A stretch of DNA of 64,000 nt from Amycolatopsis thermoflava N1165 (GCF_000473265.1 NZ_KI421511.1:8084151-8148150); one strand, 5' to 3'; counted from the stretch's first letter, positions 7,490 through 16,011 are shown. Numbers and translations are program-made. Notes: generated by a model not told the origin, from the sequence alone.

Positions 7490-8428
7490 ATGACTGAGCT
7501 GGCTCGGGACGCCGCGGCGGGACTGGACGTCCAGGAAGGCGCCGGCGGGCAGGCCGTTCTCGACAACCTCGTCGCGCTGCTCGACCTGGAGCGCATCGAG
7601 GAGGACATCTTCCGCGGGGTCAGCCCGCCGCACTCGCCGGTGCGGGTGTTCGGCGGGCAGGTCGCCGGGCAGGCGCTGGTCGCCGCCGGCCGAACCGTGC
7701 CGCCGGAGCGGCGGGTGCACTCGCTGCACGCGTACTTCATCCGCGGCGGCGACCCGCGGGTGCCGATCGTGTACGAGGTCGACCGCATCCGCGACGGCCG
7801 GTCGTTCACCACCCGCCGCGTGGTGGCGGTCCAGCACGGCAAGGCGATCTTCGCGTTGTCCGCGTCGTTCCAGAAGTCGGAGCCGGGGCTGGAGCACGCG
7901 GACGCGATGCCGGAGGTGCCGGACCCGGAGACGCTGCCGACGTACGCCGAGCGGCTCGCCGAGTTCCCGCAGGCGCTGCCGGACGTGCGCAAACGCCCGC
8001 GCCCGATCGACATCCGGTACGTCAACGACCCGCCGTGGGTGACCCGGCAGACCGGCGAACGACCGGGCCGCAACCAGGTGTGGATGCGCGCGGACGGCGT
8101 GCTGCCGGACGACCAGCTGCTGCACGTGTGCGTCCTGACCTACGCGTCGGACATGACACTGCTCGACTCGCCGCTGGCCCGGCACGGCGTGTACTGGGAC
8201 CTGGACCGCGTGCTGGGCGCGAGCCTGGACCACGCGCTGTGGTTCCACCGCCCCTTCCGCGCCGACGAGTGGGTCCTGTACGACACGGAGTCGCCGTCGG
8301 CGTCCGGCGGTCGCGGGCTCGCCACCGGCCGCTTCTTCAGCCGGGACGGGAGACTGCTGGCGACGGTGGTGCAGGAGGGGCTGCTGAGGGTGCTGCCCCC
8401 GGACGGCCAGAACGCGCGGCAGGACTGA
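7490..8428 (+). CDS. tesB: Acyl-CoA thioesterase II (TesB-like)
   Basis: Hydrolyses medium- and long-chain acyl-CoA to free fatty acid and CoA. The 312-residue protein has the TesB double hot-dog layout: first fold with VFGGQVAGQALVAA and VHSLHAYFIRGGDP, second fold with LTYASDMTLLDS, SLDHALWFHRPFRADEW and ATVVQEGLLR. The Asp of SDMTLL and the Gln of VVQEG occupy the positions of the Asp-Thr-Gln network of E. coli TesB. The ATG at 7490 lies 24 bp after pyruvate kinase in the same direction, so co-transcription is possible. A small hairpin overlaps the convergent gene end. Confidence 0.92.
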   Translation: MTELARDAAAGLDVQEGAGGQAVLDNLVALLDLERIEEDIFRGVSPPHSPVRVFGGQVAGQALVAAGRTVPPERRVHSLHAYFIRGGDPRVPIVYEVDRIRDGRSFTTRRVVAVQHGKAIFALSASFQKSEPGLEHADAMPEVPDPETLPTYAERLAEFPQALPDVRKRPRPIDIRYVNDPPWVTRQTGERPGRNQVWMRADGVLPDDQLLHVCVLTYASDMTLLDSPLARHGVYWDLDRVLGASLDHALWFHRPFRADEWVLYDTESPSASGGRGLATGRFFSRDGRLLATVVQEGLLRVLPPDGQNARQD

Positions 8429-8461
8429 GGTTCTACCCCCTGGCTCTGCGGTGGCGTGTCC

Positions 8462-8480
8462 CTCAGCCGAGCGGGCTGAG
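8462..8480. terminator. Hairpin between convergent genes
   Basis: CTCAGCC (8462-8468) pairs with GGCTGAG (8474-8480) around a five-base loop, 34 bases after the thioesterase stop and at the 3' end of the opposing gene. It is a candidate bidirectional terminator without a T tract. Confidence 0.4.
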
Positions 8481-8828
8481 GGAAGCCGTCCGCCTGCGGC
8501 GCAGGTGCTTGGTCCGCGGCCGCACCACGTCCTCGATCGCCGGGCCCAGGCTGAGCTGCGCCGCCAGGTAGGCCCGGCACGGCGTCCGCCCGCGGCGGCG
8601 GAACAACAGGCGGGACGTGCGGCTGCGGCAGACCGGGCAGTGCCCGCGCGCGTCCGGGGCGTGCGTGGCCAGTGTGGCGCGCAGTGCTTCCACCAGCAGC
8701 GGGATCTCTCTGGCGGCGAGGTCGGCGGCCTGCTCGCGGTCGGCGAGGTCGACCGATCGGGCGAGATCGTCCAGCCGGCGCTGCACGGACGTCTGCAGTG
8801 GACCGACGATGGTGTCGCGGTCGAGCAC
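8463..8828 (-). CDS. Small hypothetical protein with CPxC zinc-knuckle motif
   Basis: A 121-residue protein I cannot assign to a named family. The N-terminal two thirds are helical and charged, with heptad-like Leu/Ala spacing. The C-terminal part has a CPVC pair near residue 65 and a further Cys about 18 residues later in a very Arg-rich stretch, which could bind a metal or nucleic acid. GTG at 8828 is preceded by GGAGG at good spacing, supporting a real gene. It is divergent from the XRE regulator that begins 195 bp away. Confidence 0.65.
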   Translation of the reverse strand: MLDRDTIVGPLQTSVQRRLDDLARSVDLADREQAADLAAREIPLLVEALRATLATHAPDARGHCPVCRSRTSRLLFRRRGRTPCRAYLAAQLSLGPAIEDVVRPRTKHLRRRRTASLSPLG

Positions 8829-9022
8829 GCCGCCTCCTGGGGAAGTTCAGTTCGCGCGAGCCAGATTACCGCGGCATTATGCAATTTGCAGACCGCTAAT
8901 CGCGGAAGATACCTCAACGGGGTGAGCCGGAGGCACCGGGTTTTCGGATTCTGCTGGTTAGATGGAGCGGGTTGTCCACGAGCCGCCGGGGGGAATGCGC
9001 GGGCCGGAGTGGAGGAGCGGAC

Positions 9023-9874
9023 ATGAGTCGCGGTCAGGGTCCTACGATTCGCCGTCGCAGGCTGGCGAGCGAGCTGCGCCGGCTGCGCGAGGCCGCCGAC
9101 CTCACGATCGACGAGGTCGCCGAGAAGCTGGAGTGCTCCGCGTCGAAGATCAGCCGCATCGAGACCGGCCACGTCGGTGTCACCCCGCGCGACGCCCGCG
9201 ACATGCTCGAGCTGTACGGCATGACCGGCGACGAGCGGGAAGCGCTCGTCCAGCTCGCCCGCGAGGCCCGCAAACCGGGCTGGTGGCAGGCCTACAAGGA
9301 GGTCTTCACCGGCACTTTCGTCGGGCTGGAGGCCGACGCCAGCTCGCTGCGGGCGTTCCAGGCGCTGCTCGTGCCCGGCCTGCTGCAGACCGAGCCGTAC
9401 GCGCGTGCCGTCATCCGCGCGATGCGCCCGGACGCCGACGAGTCCGACATTCAGCGCCGGGTCGCCGCGCGCACCGCCCGCCAGCAGCTGTTGACCGACC
9501 CGAACCCGCCGGAGTATTGGGCCGTCATCGACGAGGCGGTCCTGCACCGCGTGGTCGGCGGGCCGGAGGTGATGGCGCACCAGGCCGAACGGCTGCTGAC
9601 CGTCGCGCAGCTGCCGCACGTCACCATCCAGGTCGTTCCCTTCGGCGCGGGCGCCCACCCGGGCATGGAAGGCCCGTTCCTGATCCTCGGATTCCCGGAG
9701 CAGGCCGACCCCGATGTGGTGTACGTGGACAGCACTTCGGGTGGTTTTTTCCTCGAGCTGCCCCCCGATGTGCGCCGCTATATCCTCATGTTCGATCATT
9801 TGCGTGCGACGGCTCTGAAACCGGACGACTCGGTCGAGGTGATCGCCGCGGCCGCCGAACGTTTTTCCGGATAA
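9023..9874 (+). CDS. XRE-family regulator with DUF5753 domain
   Basis: A DNA-binding regulator of 283 residues. Residues about 14-68 form a Cro/CI-type helix-turn-helix (LRREAADLTIDEVAEKL-like, then CSASKISRIETGHVGVTPRD), and the rest is a DUF5753 ligand/partner domain with the family motif SLRAFQALLVPGLLQTEPYA and VTIQVVPFGAGAHPGMEGPF. This architecture is typical of actinobacterial regulators that work with a small DUF397 protein, as with WhiJ-like pairs, and such a gene follows directly. The ATG at 9023 has GGAGGA (9011-9016) six bases upstream. Target and signal are unknown. Confidence 0.9.
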   Translation: MSRGQGPTIRRRRLASELRRLREAADLTIDEVAEKLECSASKISRIETGHVGVTPRDARDMLELYGMTGDEREALVQLAREARKPGWWQAYKEVFTGTFVGLEADASSLRAFQALLVPGLLQTEPYARAVIRAMRPDADESDIQRRVAARTARQQLLTDPNPPEYWAVIDEAVLHRVVGGPEVMAHQAERLLTVAQLPHVTIQVVPFGAGAHPGMEGPFLILGFPEQADPDVVYVDSTSGGFFLELPPDVRRYILMFDHLRATALKPDDSVEVIAAAAERFSG

Positions 9875-9929
9875 CGGTTGCCGGGTGAGCCGTACCAACG
9901 TGTGCCTGGGAAGTGAGGAGCGGGGAGAA

Positions 9930-10130
9930 ATGTCCCATGTGGAGCCGTCCGCCCCGGTGTGGCGCAAGAGCAGCCACAGCGGCGGCGGGAACGACTGCGT
10001 CGAGGTCGCGATGATCGCCGGGGGAGTCGGCGTGCGTGATTCCAAGAACCCGGCCGCGGGTGAGCTGCACGTGACCACCGAGAGCTGGCGCGGGCTGCTC
10101 CGCGCCGTGGGCGCGCTCGACCGCGCCTGA
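9930..10130 (+). CDS. DUF397 protein, partner of the XRE regulator
   Basis: A 66-residue protein with the DUF397 signature: W-R-K-S-S-x-S early (VWRKSSHSGGGNDCVEVA), then VRDSKNPAAGEL, and the closing W..(L/F) helix. In actinomycetes these small proteins are encoded beside XRE/DUF5753 regulators and modulate them; some pairs behave like toxin-antitoxin modules. The ATG at 9930 is preferred because GAGGAG (9915-9920) lies nine bases upstream and the length matches the family; a GTG at 9885 would add 15 unconserved residues. A long hairpin follows. Confidence 0.88.
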   Translation: MSHVEPSAPVWRKSSHSGGGNDCVEVAMIAGGVGVRDSKNPAAGELHVTTESWRGLLRAVGALDRA

Positions 10131-10144
10131 GGTAAGCCGAACGG

Positions 10145-10194
10145 ACGACCCCTTACACCGCCGAGCAGGGGACTGAGGCGGAGTAAGGGGTCGT
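10145..10194 (+). terminator. Terminator of the XRE/DUF397 operon
   Basis: Imperfect 18-bp stem, ACGACCCCTTAC then CCGCC (from 10145) pairing with GGCGG then GTAAGGGGTCGT (to 10194) with one internal mismatch, followed by TTTCG. It starts 15 bases after the DUF397 stop. Confidence 0.75.
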
Positions 10195-10297
10195 TTCGCG
10201 TCCGGGTCGGGGTGATCGTCCGATGCCGGGGGCCCGCCCTCAGGACGACTCTGAGGTTCACAAGGGGAACTGGAAGAGCCGGAAGAGGGAACTCCCG

Positions 10298-10468
10298 ATG
10301 CGCAACGAGATCATGTACGACGCGGTCATGGCCGAGGTGGCCTACCGGCGCGAGCAGCTGGAGAAGGCGAGCCGTCCGGGCCGCCGCTGGTTCGGGCGCG
10401 CCAAGGCCGAGGTCCGGGTGCCGGAGCAGCGCCGTCCGAGCCCCGTCGAGCTGGCCCGCGCCCGGTAG
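10298..10468 (+). CDS. Small basic hypothetical protein
   Basis: A 56-residue protein of unknown function. It begins MRNEIMYDAVMAEVAYRREQ, an amphipathic charged helix, and continues into an Arg/Pro-rich tail. GAGGGA lies seven bases upstream of the ATG and codon use follows the high-GC pattern, which supports translation. No membrane segment or known domain is visible. It stands alone between the XRE/DUF397 terminator and the large LuxR-type regulator. Confidence 0.6.
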   Translation: MRNEIMYDAVMAEVAYRREQLEKASRPGRRWFGRAKAEVRVPEQRRPSPVELARAR

Positions 10469-10532
10469 GGGTTCGGGCGTGGTTTCGCCCACGACGAAAA
10501 GGGTGCCGGGATTGTCGGTGGGGTGCGACAGA

Positions 10533-13500
10533 ATGGTGCTCGTGCCCCGCCTAGGTTCCGGAATCCCACTGGTCGCCCGCGCCGACGAGATGCGACGGCT
10601 GCGTGCTGCCTTCACCGCTGCGGAGCGGGGTGAGGCGGGCGCGGTCCTCGTGTCGGGCGACGCCGGGGTGGGCAAGACCCGGTTGCTGACCGAGCTGTCC
10701 GAGCACGCCTCCTCCCGCGGCGCGCTCGTGCTCTCCGGGCGGTGCCTGGACGTCCGGGAGGGCGGTCTGCCTTACCTGCCGTTCGCGGAGGCGCTGGCGC
10801 CGCTGGGCCTGGACGACGACCCCGTGGTCGCCGAGGCGGTCCGGGTCCGGCCGGCGCTCGCGCGGTTGCTGCCGCAGGGCGGCGCGATGCCGCCGTCGCC
10901 GGCGGGCGAGCACCTGGTGCCGGACACGTCCGGCGAGCGGGACGTGCCGTACCGGGTGCGTCCGGAGCAGGACCTCGGGCAGCTGCAGCTGTTCGACGCG
11001 GTGCTGGGCGTCCTGACGCAGGTCGCCGCGCACCGGCCGGTCGTGCTTGTCCTGGAGGACCTGCACTGGGCCGACTCGTCCAGCCGGAACCTGCTGTCGT
11101 TCCTGCTCAACCGCCTGCGGGGGCAGCGGTTGCTGGTGGTCGGCAGCTACCGGGAGGAGGACGTGCACCGGCGGCACCCGCTCCGCGCGATGCTGGTGGA
11201 GCTGGTCCGCCTGCCGGTGGTCACGCACGTCGAGCTGCGGCCGTTCGGCACGGCGGAAGCAAGGGCGTTCGTCGAGGCGCTGGCCGACGGGCCGGTGACG
11301 CCGGAGATCGTCGCCTGGGTCGCCGAGCGGTCGGAGGGCAATCCGTTCTTCGCCGAGGAGCTGATGGCCGCCGGTGTCGAGTGTGAAGACCTGCCCGCGG
11401 GGCTGGCGGAGGTGCTGCTGTCCCGGCTGGAGCGGCTCTCGCCGGAGGCGCGGCGGGTGGTCCGGACGATCTCGGCGGCGGGCGATTCGGTGGCGCACCC
11501 GGCGCTGGCGGAGGTCACCGGGCTGGACGAGCTGGAGCTGGACGAGGCGCTGCGCGAGGCGGTGCACCACCACGTGCTGGTCATCGAGCGGGGCGCCTAC
11601 ACGTTCCGGCACGCGCTGCTGCAGGAAGCGGTGTACGCGGACCTCCTGCCGGGGGAACGGGTCCGCATGCACGCCGCCTACGCCGAGCGGATCCGGCGCA
11701 CGCCGCAGGGCCGCGGCCACGACGCGAAGCTGGCCTACCACAGCCTGCGCAGCCGGGACCTGAAGGCGGCGCTGCCCGCGTTGCTCCGCGCGGCGGAGGA
11801 GGCCGAGCGGCTGGGGGCGCCGGGCGCGGCGTTGCGGCACATCGAGCAGGCGCTGGAGATCTGGGACGCGGTGCCGGAGGCCGACCGTCCCGAGGGCGTC
11901 GACGAGCTGAAGCTGTTGCAGGAGGCGTCCTACTTCGCGGCCACCTCGGGTGAGCCGGAGCGGGCGATCGCCTACGGCCGGTCCTCGGTGCAGAACCTGA
12001 GGCCCGGCGTGCCCGCGGAGAAGGCGGCGAAGGTGTGGCGGCGGCTCGCCGAGGTGCTGCTCAACGCCGAAGGCACGTTGCACGAGGCCCTCAACGCGAT
12101 CAACAAGGCGTGGGACTTGGTCTCCGACGGCGAGCCGAGCAAGACGCGGGCGTGGGTGCTGGCCACCCGGGCCGCGATCCTGCGCAACGCGGGGCAGTAC
12201 GACGACTCGCGCTGGAACGCGCACACGGCGGTCGCGGACGCGCGGGCCGTCGGCAACACCGGCGCGGAGGCCGCCGCGCTCATCACGCTGGGCGCGCTGG
12301 ACGACGCCGCGGGCGAGCCGGAGGAGGCCAGGGCCCGTCTCGAGGAGGCGGAGCGGAAGGCACTGGACTCGGGGTCGCTCAACGTGGCGTTGCGGGCGGT
12401 CTGCTTCCTGGCGTTCAGCTACGAGGACCTGGGCGAGTACGGCCCGGCGATGGACATCTACCGGCGCGGCATCGAGCGGGCCGAGCAGACCGGGCTGACG
12501 TGGAGCATCTACGGGCTGGAGATGCGCGCGCGGCACCTGACGCTGCGGTACCTCAGCGGTGACTGGCCGGCGATGGCGAGCACGAACGCGCCCGCTCGGG
12601 GCGTGTCGAGTGTGCTGGCGGCGCGGATGACGTCGTCGTGGCTGCCGTTCGCGGTCGCGCGGGGCCGGGTGGACACGGCGCAGAAGTACCTGGGGGAGTT
12701 GCGGCCGCACTGGCGGGCGGAGCCGTTGACGGCGATCGTGAGCGGCGCGACGGGCGCTGAACTGTCGATGTGGCAGGGCGAGTACGAGCAGGCGATCGCG
12801 TGGGTGCGGAAGGTCATCGAGTTCCTGCTGTCGTTCGACGAGGGTTACCTGCTCGCCACCGTCCGCCTCGGCGCACTGGGGGTCGAGGCGGCCGCCGCGT
12901 GGTCGGCGAGCGCGCGGAAGCGCGGTGACCACGGCGTGGCCGAGCAGGCAGTCGCGGCGGGCCGGAAGCTGATCGAGCACGTCCGCTACGCGGGCGCGAA
13001 CGGCAGGCCGCGGGCGCAGACGCTCGGCCCGGAGGCGCGGGCATGGCTGGCGCGGGCCGAGGCCGCCGCGAGCGGCCTGGAGGGCCCCGCGGACCCGGCG
13101 CTGTGGGCGGCGGCCGTCGCCGCGTTCGACTACGGCGCGGTTTACGAGCAGGCGATCTGCCGGTGGCACCACGCCGAAGCGCTGCTGGCGACTCAGGGCG
13201 ACGCGGGTCTGGCCGCGAAGGAGTTGCTGGCCGCGCACGACGTCGCCGAGGACCTGAGGGCAGTACCCCTCCGCGACGCGGTCCGCGAGGTCGCCCGGCG
13301 AGCCCGCATCGAAATCCCGGGCGTGGAGCCACAACCAGCCCCACGCCCCACCGTCGACCCCCTGACGGATCGGGAACGTGCCGTGCTGGAACGAGTGGCA
13401 TTGGGCCGGACGAACAAACAGGTCGGCGAAGAATTGTTCATCAGCGAAAAAACGGTGAGCGTCCACCTGTCACGAGTGATGGCCAAACTGGGCGCCAACC

Positions 13501-13550
13501 GAAGAGCCGAAGCAGTAGCCATCGCCTACGACAAAGGCCTACTAACCTGA
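10533..13550 (+). CDS. LAL-type (large ATP-binding LuxR) transcriptional regulator
   Basis: A cytosolic regulator of about 1005 residues. The N-terminus is an AAA/STAND ATPase with Walker A GDAGVGKTRL near residue 43 and Walker B-like VVLVLEDLHWADSSS near 170. A long helical TPR-like middle follows, and a LuxR helix-turn-helix closes the protein (about 944-1003: LTDRERAVLERVALGRTNKQ, then ISEKTVSVHLSRVMAKLG). This is the MalT/LAL architecture, in which nucleotide and ligand binding drive oligomerisation on DNA. The start is uncertain: ATG at 10533 and GTGs at 10536 and 10542 are all possible. No biosynthetic cluster or sugar system is adjacent, so the target is unknown. Confidence 0.92.
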   Translation: MVLVPRLGSGIPLVARADEMRRLRAAFTAAERGEAGAVLVSGDAGVGKTRLLTELSEHASSRGALVLSGRCLDVREGGLPYLPFAEALAPLGLDDDPVVAEAVRVRPALARLLPQGGAMPPSPAGEHLVPDTSGERDVPYRVRPEQDLGQLQLFDAVLGVLTQVAAHRPVVLVLEDLHWADSSSRNLLSFLLNRLRGQRLLVVGSYREEDVHRRHPLRAMLVELVRLPVVTHVELRPFGTAEARAFVEALADGPVTPEIVAWVAERSEGNPFFAEELMAAGVECEDLPAGLAEVLLSRLERLSPEARRVVRTISAAGDSVAHPALAEVTGLDELELDEALREAVHHHVLVIERGAYTFRHALLQEAVYADLLPGERVRMHAAYAERIRRTPQGRGHDAKLAYHSLRSRDLKAALPALLRAAEEAERLGAPGAALRHIEQALEIWDAVPEADRPEGVDELKLLQEASYFAATSGEPERAIAYGRSSVQNLRPGVPAEKAAKVWRRLAEVLLNAEGTLHEALNAINKAWDLVSDGEPSKTRAWVLATRAAILRNAGQYDDSRWNAHTAVADARAVGNTGAEAAALITLGALDDAAGEPEEARARLEEAERKALDSGSLNVALRAVCFLAFSYEDLGEYGPAMDIYRRGIERAEQTGLTWSIYGLEMRARHLTLRYLSGDWPAMASTNAPARGVSSVLAARMTSSWLPFAVARGRVDTAQKYLGELRPHWRAEPLTAIVSGATGAELSMWQGEYEQAIAWVRKVIEFLLSFDEGYLLATVRLGALGVEAAAAWSASARKRGDHGVAEQAVAAGRKLIEHVRYAGANGRPRAQTLGPEARAWLARAEAAASGLEGPADPALWAAAVAAFDYGAVYEQAICRWHHAEALLATQGDAGLAAKELLAAHDVAEDLRAVPLRDAVREVARRARIEIPGVEPQPAPRPTVDPLTDRERAVLERVALGRTNKQVGEELFISEKTVSVHLSRVMAKLGANRRAEAVAIAYDKGLLT

Positions 13551-13565
13551 CGGCGCAAAGCGCCG
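13551..13565 (+). terminator. Short terminator-like hairpin after the LAL regulator
   Basis: CGGCGC (13551-13556), loop AAA, GCGCCG (13560-13565), starting on the base after the stop codon and followed by a mildly T-rich stretch. Confidence 0.45.
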
Positions 13566-13594
13566 TGCCCTTGATCTTTGCACCCAAGGTAGCT

Positions 13595-13739
13595 GGGTGG
13601 TCATCCCGTCGCCTGACACGCAACGATCACCTTGAGCCAGGGCCGCAACCCGCGCTGGGTCCGGCAGCCGAGAACACAAAGCTTGCGGCCCTGGCTCAAG
13701 GTGATATGCACAAACCGGAAGGCGACGGGATGACCACCC
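13595..13739. repeat. Long nested inverted repeat in an intergenic region
   Basis: Outer arms of 20 bp (13595-13614 with 13720-13739, perfect) enclose inner arms of 23 bp (13626-13648 with 13683-13705, perfect) around a 34-base loop. The element would form a very stable cruciform or RNA hairpin of about 145 bases. It does not share the apex of the palindromes at 1-114 and 13885-14002. Open frames through it have no start signals or recognisable protein features. Confidence 0.8.
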
Positions 13740-13884
13740 GGCGACCACCTCGCCAAGGTGAGCCGAGGCACCCAACCCCTGGTCATCCCGGAGCCTGCCC
13801 GTCCGGCGAGGACTCTTTTGATCTTTAAAGCCGCGCTGACGCGCGGAAAGCGCCTCACGGCGCCGGACGGTCACCTTTCGACCA

Positions 13885-14002
13885 CCCCCGCCCCCGATGC
13901 CTGATCGTGTTTCAGTCGCCGAGCAGGGTTGTCAAGGCGGGAAAGCGTGCCTTGACAACCCTGGTCGGCGACTAAAGATCGGCTGTGGATCGGGGGCGGG
14001 GG
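13885..14002. repeat. Nested intergenic palindrome, copy B
   Basis: Outer arms CCCCCGCCCCCGAT (13885-13898) and ATCGGGGGCGGGGG (13989-14002) are perfect complements. The inner arms 13914-13938 and 13949-13973 match over 25 bp with one mismatch, and the apex loop is about ten bases. The apex 13931-13951 is identical, in reverse orientation, to 51-71 in copy A. Both copies have the same three-tier design, although arm sequences outside the apex differ. Confidence 0.75.
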
Positions 14003-14162
14003 AGGTCTGGTTCGATGGTCGGTGCTGTTGCGTTGCCGGCTTGCGTTTTCGGGTGGGGGAGGTCTGGTTGGGGTAGTCGTTTGCTTTTCGTTGCCGGCTT
14101 GCGTGTCGCTGGTGGGGGAGGTCTGGTTGGGGTAGTCGTTTGCTTTTCGTTGCCGGCTTGCG
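13998..14162. repeat. Tandem direct repeat, 57-59-bp unit, about 2.7 copies
   Basis: GGGGGAGGTCTGGTT recurs at 13998, 14055 and 14114. Units two and three are identical over 49 bases (14055-14103 and 14114-14162); unit one keeps both ends (GGGGGAGGTCTGGTT and CGTTGCCGGCTTGCG) but differs in between. The array lies just past the 3' end of the aldehyde dehydrogenase gene, and its first unit overlaps the last bases of the palindrome ending at 14002. There are no spacers, so it is not a CRISPR. Confidence 0.8.
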
Positions 14163-14194
14163 ATTTGTGTTGTGCGGCAGGGAAGAAAGACCCG

Positions 14195-15805
14195 CTACCG
14201 GCGCGGTAGTTTGTCCAGCAGGCGGAGCCCGATCGTCATGCCCCGCGCCCAGACCTTCCCCGGCACCACGCGAGGCGGCCGAAGCCGAATGCCCCTCTGC
14301 ACGGCGATCGACTGCGCCTCCGTGTACTTCAGCAGCCCTTCGGCGCCGTTCCGCCTTCCGAAGCCGCTGTCCTTCATGCCGCCCATGGGCAGGCCGACGC
14401 TGCCGAAGGTCGCCGCGTAGCCCTCGTTCACGTTGACCGTTCCGGCCTTCAACCGGGTGGCCACCGCCCAGCCCGCGGCCGCGCTGCCGGACCACACGCT
14501 CGCGTTCAGGCCGTATTCGGTGTCGTTCGCGCGCTCGATGGCCTCATCCAGGTCCGTGTAGCCGTAGATCGCCACCACCGGGCCGAACGTCTCTTCCCGG
14601 AACAGCGCCACGTCCTCGGTCACGTCCGTGAGCACAGTCGGCTCATAAAACAACGGGCCCAGGTCGGGGCGGGCCCGGCCGCCCGTGAGCACAGTCGCCC
14701 CCTTGGCCCGCGCGTCTTCCACGTGGGCGCTCACCGCGGCCAGTTGGGCGGCGCTCGTCAACGAGCCCATGTCCGCACCGAACCCGAGTTCGGCGCCCAG
14801 CTTCAGCGCCTTCGTCTTCGCCACGAACGCCTTCGTGAACTCGTCCCGGATGTTCTCGTGCACGTAGATCCGCTCGACCGACACGCACAACTGCCCGGCG
14901 GAGGAAAAGCACGCCGTCACGGCACCGGCCGCCGCCTTCGCCACGTCGGCGTCCGGCAACACGATCATCGGGTTCTTGCCGCCCAGCTCCAGCGAATAGC
15001 CGGTGAGCCGCTTCGCGACCTTCTCCGCCAGCGCCTTCCCGGTCGGTGTCGAACCGGTGAAGCACAGGTAGTCGGACTCCTCGACGATCGCGTCGCCGAT
15101 GCTCGAACCCCGGCCCAGCACGATCCGCCACACGCCCGCGGGCAGCCCGGCCTCCTCGGCCAGCTCGTGCAGCCACAACGCCGACAACGCGGTCTGGTTG
15201 TCCGGCTTCTGCACCACCGCGTTGCCCGCGGCGAGCGCGGGCAGCACGTCCATCGCGGTCAGGGCGAGGGGGTAGTTCCACGGCGAGATGACCCCGATGA
15301 CACCCTTGGGGTGCCGTACCTCGCCCGCCTTCGTCGCGACCGGGATGACCCCGGCGGCGCGGCGGGCGCCGAGGATCTTCGCGCTGTGCTTGCCGTAGTA
15401 GCCCGCGACCAGGGCCGTCGCGCTGACCTCGTCGAACGCGTCGATCCGCGCCTTGCCCGCCTCCAGCTGCACCAGGTTCAGGATCTCCTCCTGACGGCCA
15501 AGGATGAGTTCCCCGAGCCGCTTAAGCACCCGTTGCCGCTCGGCCACCGGACGCGCTGCCCACGCCCGCTGCGAAGAGCGCGCCGCGGCGAACACCGCAC
15601 GCACGTCGGCGTCGGTGGCCTGCGGGAGCGTCGCGGTCGGCAGCCCGGTGAACGGCGCGGTGATCTCCACCGGAGCGGAATCCTGACCGCCCTCGGCACG
15701 CCGCGCGAGCTGCGCGGCGCGTGCCGCGGTGGGCGCGCCGGGGATCCCGCCGACGGTGTTCGGTCCCGTGGAAGCCTCACCCGTGTTCGCGGCGGTGCTG
15801 GTCAT
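14195..15805 (-). CDS. Aldehyde dehydrogenase, succinate-semialdehyde dehydrogenase type
   Basis: NAD(P)-dependent oxidation of an aldehyde to the acid. The 536-residue ALDH-superfamily protein has the cofactor segment GVISPWNYPLAL, FTGSTPTGKALAE, the general base Glu in LELGGKNPMIV, the nucleophile Cys in SSAGQLCVSVERI, and the C-terminal GLPMGGMKDSGFGRRNGAEG. The closest pattern I know is the actinobacterial GabD2-like succinate-semialdehyde dehydrogenase group; substrate is therefore tentative. A 50-residue Ala/Gly-rich N-terminal extension precedes the domain. The ATG at 15805 follows a GGAGG. A perfect 15-bp palindrome at 15849-15863 lies in its promoter. Confidence 0.9.
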   Translation of the reverse strand: MTSTAANTGEASTGPNTVGGIPGAPTAARAAQLARRAEGGQDSAPVEITAPFTGLPTATLPQATDADVRAVFAAARSSQRAWAARPVAERQRVLKRLGELILGRQEEILNLVQLEAGKARIDAFDEVSATALVAGYYGKHSAKILGARRAAGVIPVATKAGEVRHPKGVIGVISPWNYPLALTAMDVLPALAAGNAVVQKPDNQTALSALWLHELAEEAGLPAGVWRIVLGRGSSIGDAIVEESDYLCFTGSTPTGKALAEKVAKRLTGYSLELGGKNPMIVLPDADVAKAAAGAVTACFSSAGQLCVSVERIYVHENIRDEFTKAFVAKTKALKLGAELGFGADMGSLTSAAQLAAVSAHVEDARAKGATVLTGGRARPDLGPLFYEPTVLTDVTEDVALFREETFGPVVAIYGYTDLDEAIERANDTEYGLNASVWSGSAAAGWAVATRLKAGTVNVNEGYAATFGSVGLPMGGMKDSGFGRRNGAEGLLKYTEAQSIAVQRGIRLRPPRVVPGKVWARGMTIGLRLLDKLPRR

Positions 15806-15848
15806 CGGCCCTCCTGGCGCTGGTCGGCGGCGTTACCGGCGAGTACAG

Positions 15849-15863
15849 CATACCGTCGGTATG
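15849..15863. promoter_or_regulatory. Palindromic operator candidate
   Basis: CATACCGTCGGTATG is a perfect inverted repeat of seven bases per arm around a central T, 44 bases upstream of the aldehyde dehydrogenase start. The TACCG-N-CGGTA core is of the kind bound by TetR-family repressors. Whether the adjacent TetR protein binds it is unknown. Confidence 0.5.
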
Positions 15864-16011
15864 GCGAGGATCCCTTTTCGTTCGGGAACGTCACAGTCGG
15901 AGATCCACACGTCTCAGGAGTGGGCGGCCGGCCCGGGCGAGGGCCGGACCGGCCGCCTGTCACGGACGCGGATCAGGGCATGGCTGTCGGCGGGGCGTAC
16001 GGAGTACCCGT

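Noticed and set aside
6026-10675. A very long minus-strand open frame (about 1550 codons) antisense to pyk, tesB and the XRE locus
   Set aside because: High-GC codon bias leaves antisense frames open. The translation is Arg/Gly/Leu-rich without domains, whereas the plus-strand genes show clear motifs throughout.
10533-13550. LAL regulator as marker of an adjacent antibiotic biosynthetic cluster
   Set aside because: No polyketide, peptide-synthetase or tailoring genes lie within reach on either side.
13998-14162. CRISPR array
   Set aside because: Fewer than three units, repeated without unique spacers, and no cas genes nearby.
13551-14194. Insertion sequence or mobile element remnant
   Set aside because: Inverted and direct repeats are present, but there is no transposase fragment, terminal inverted repeat pair or target-site duplication.
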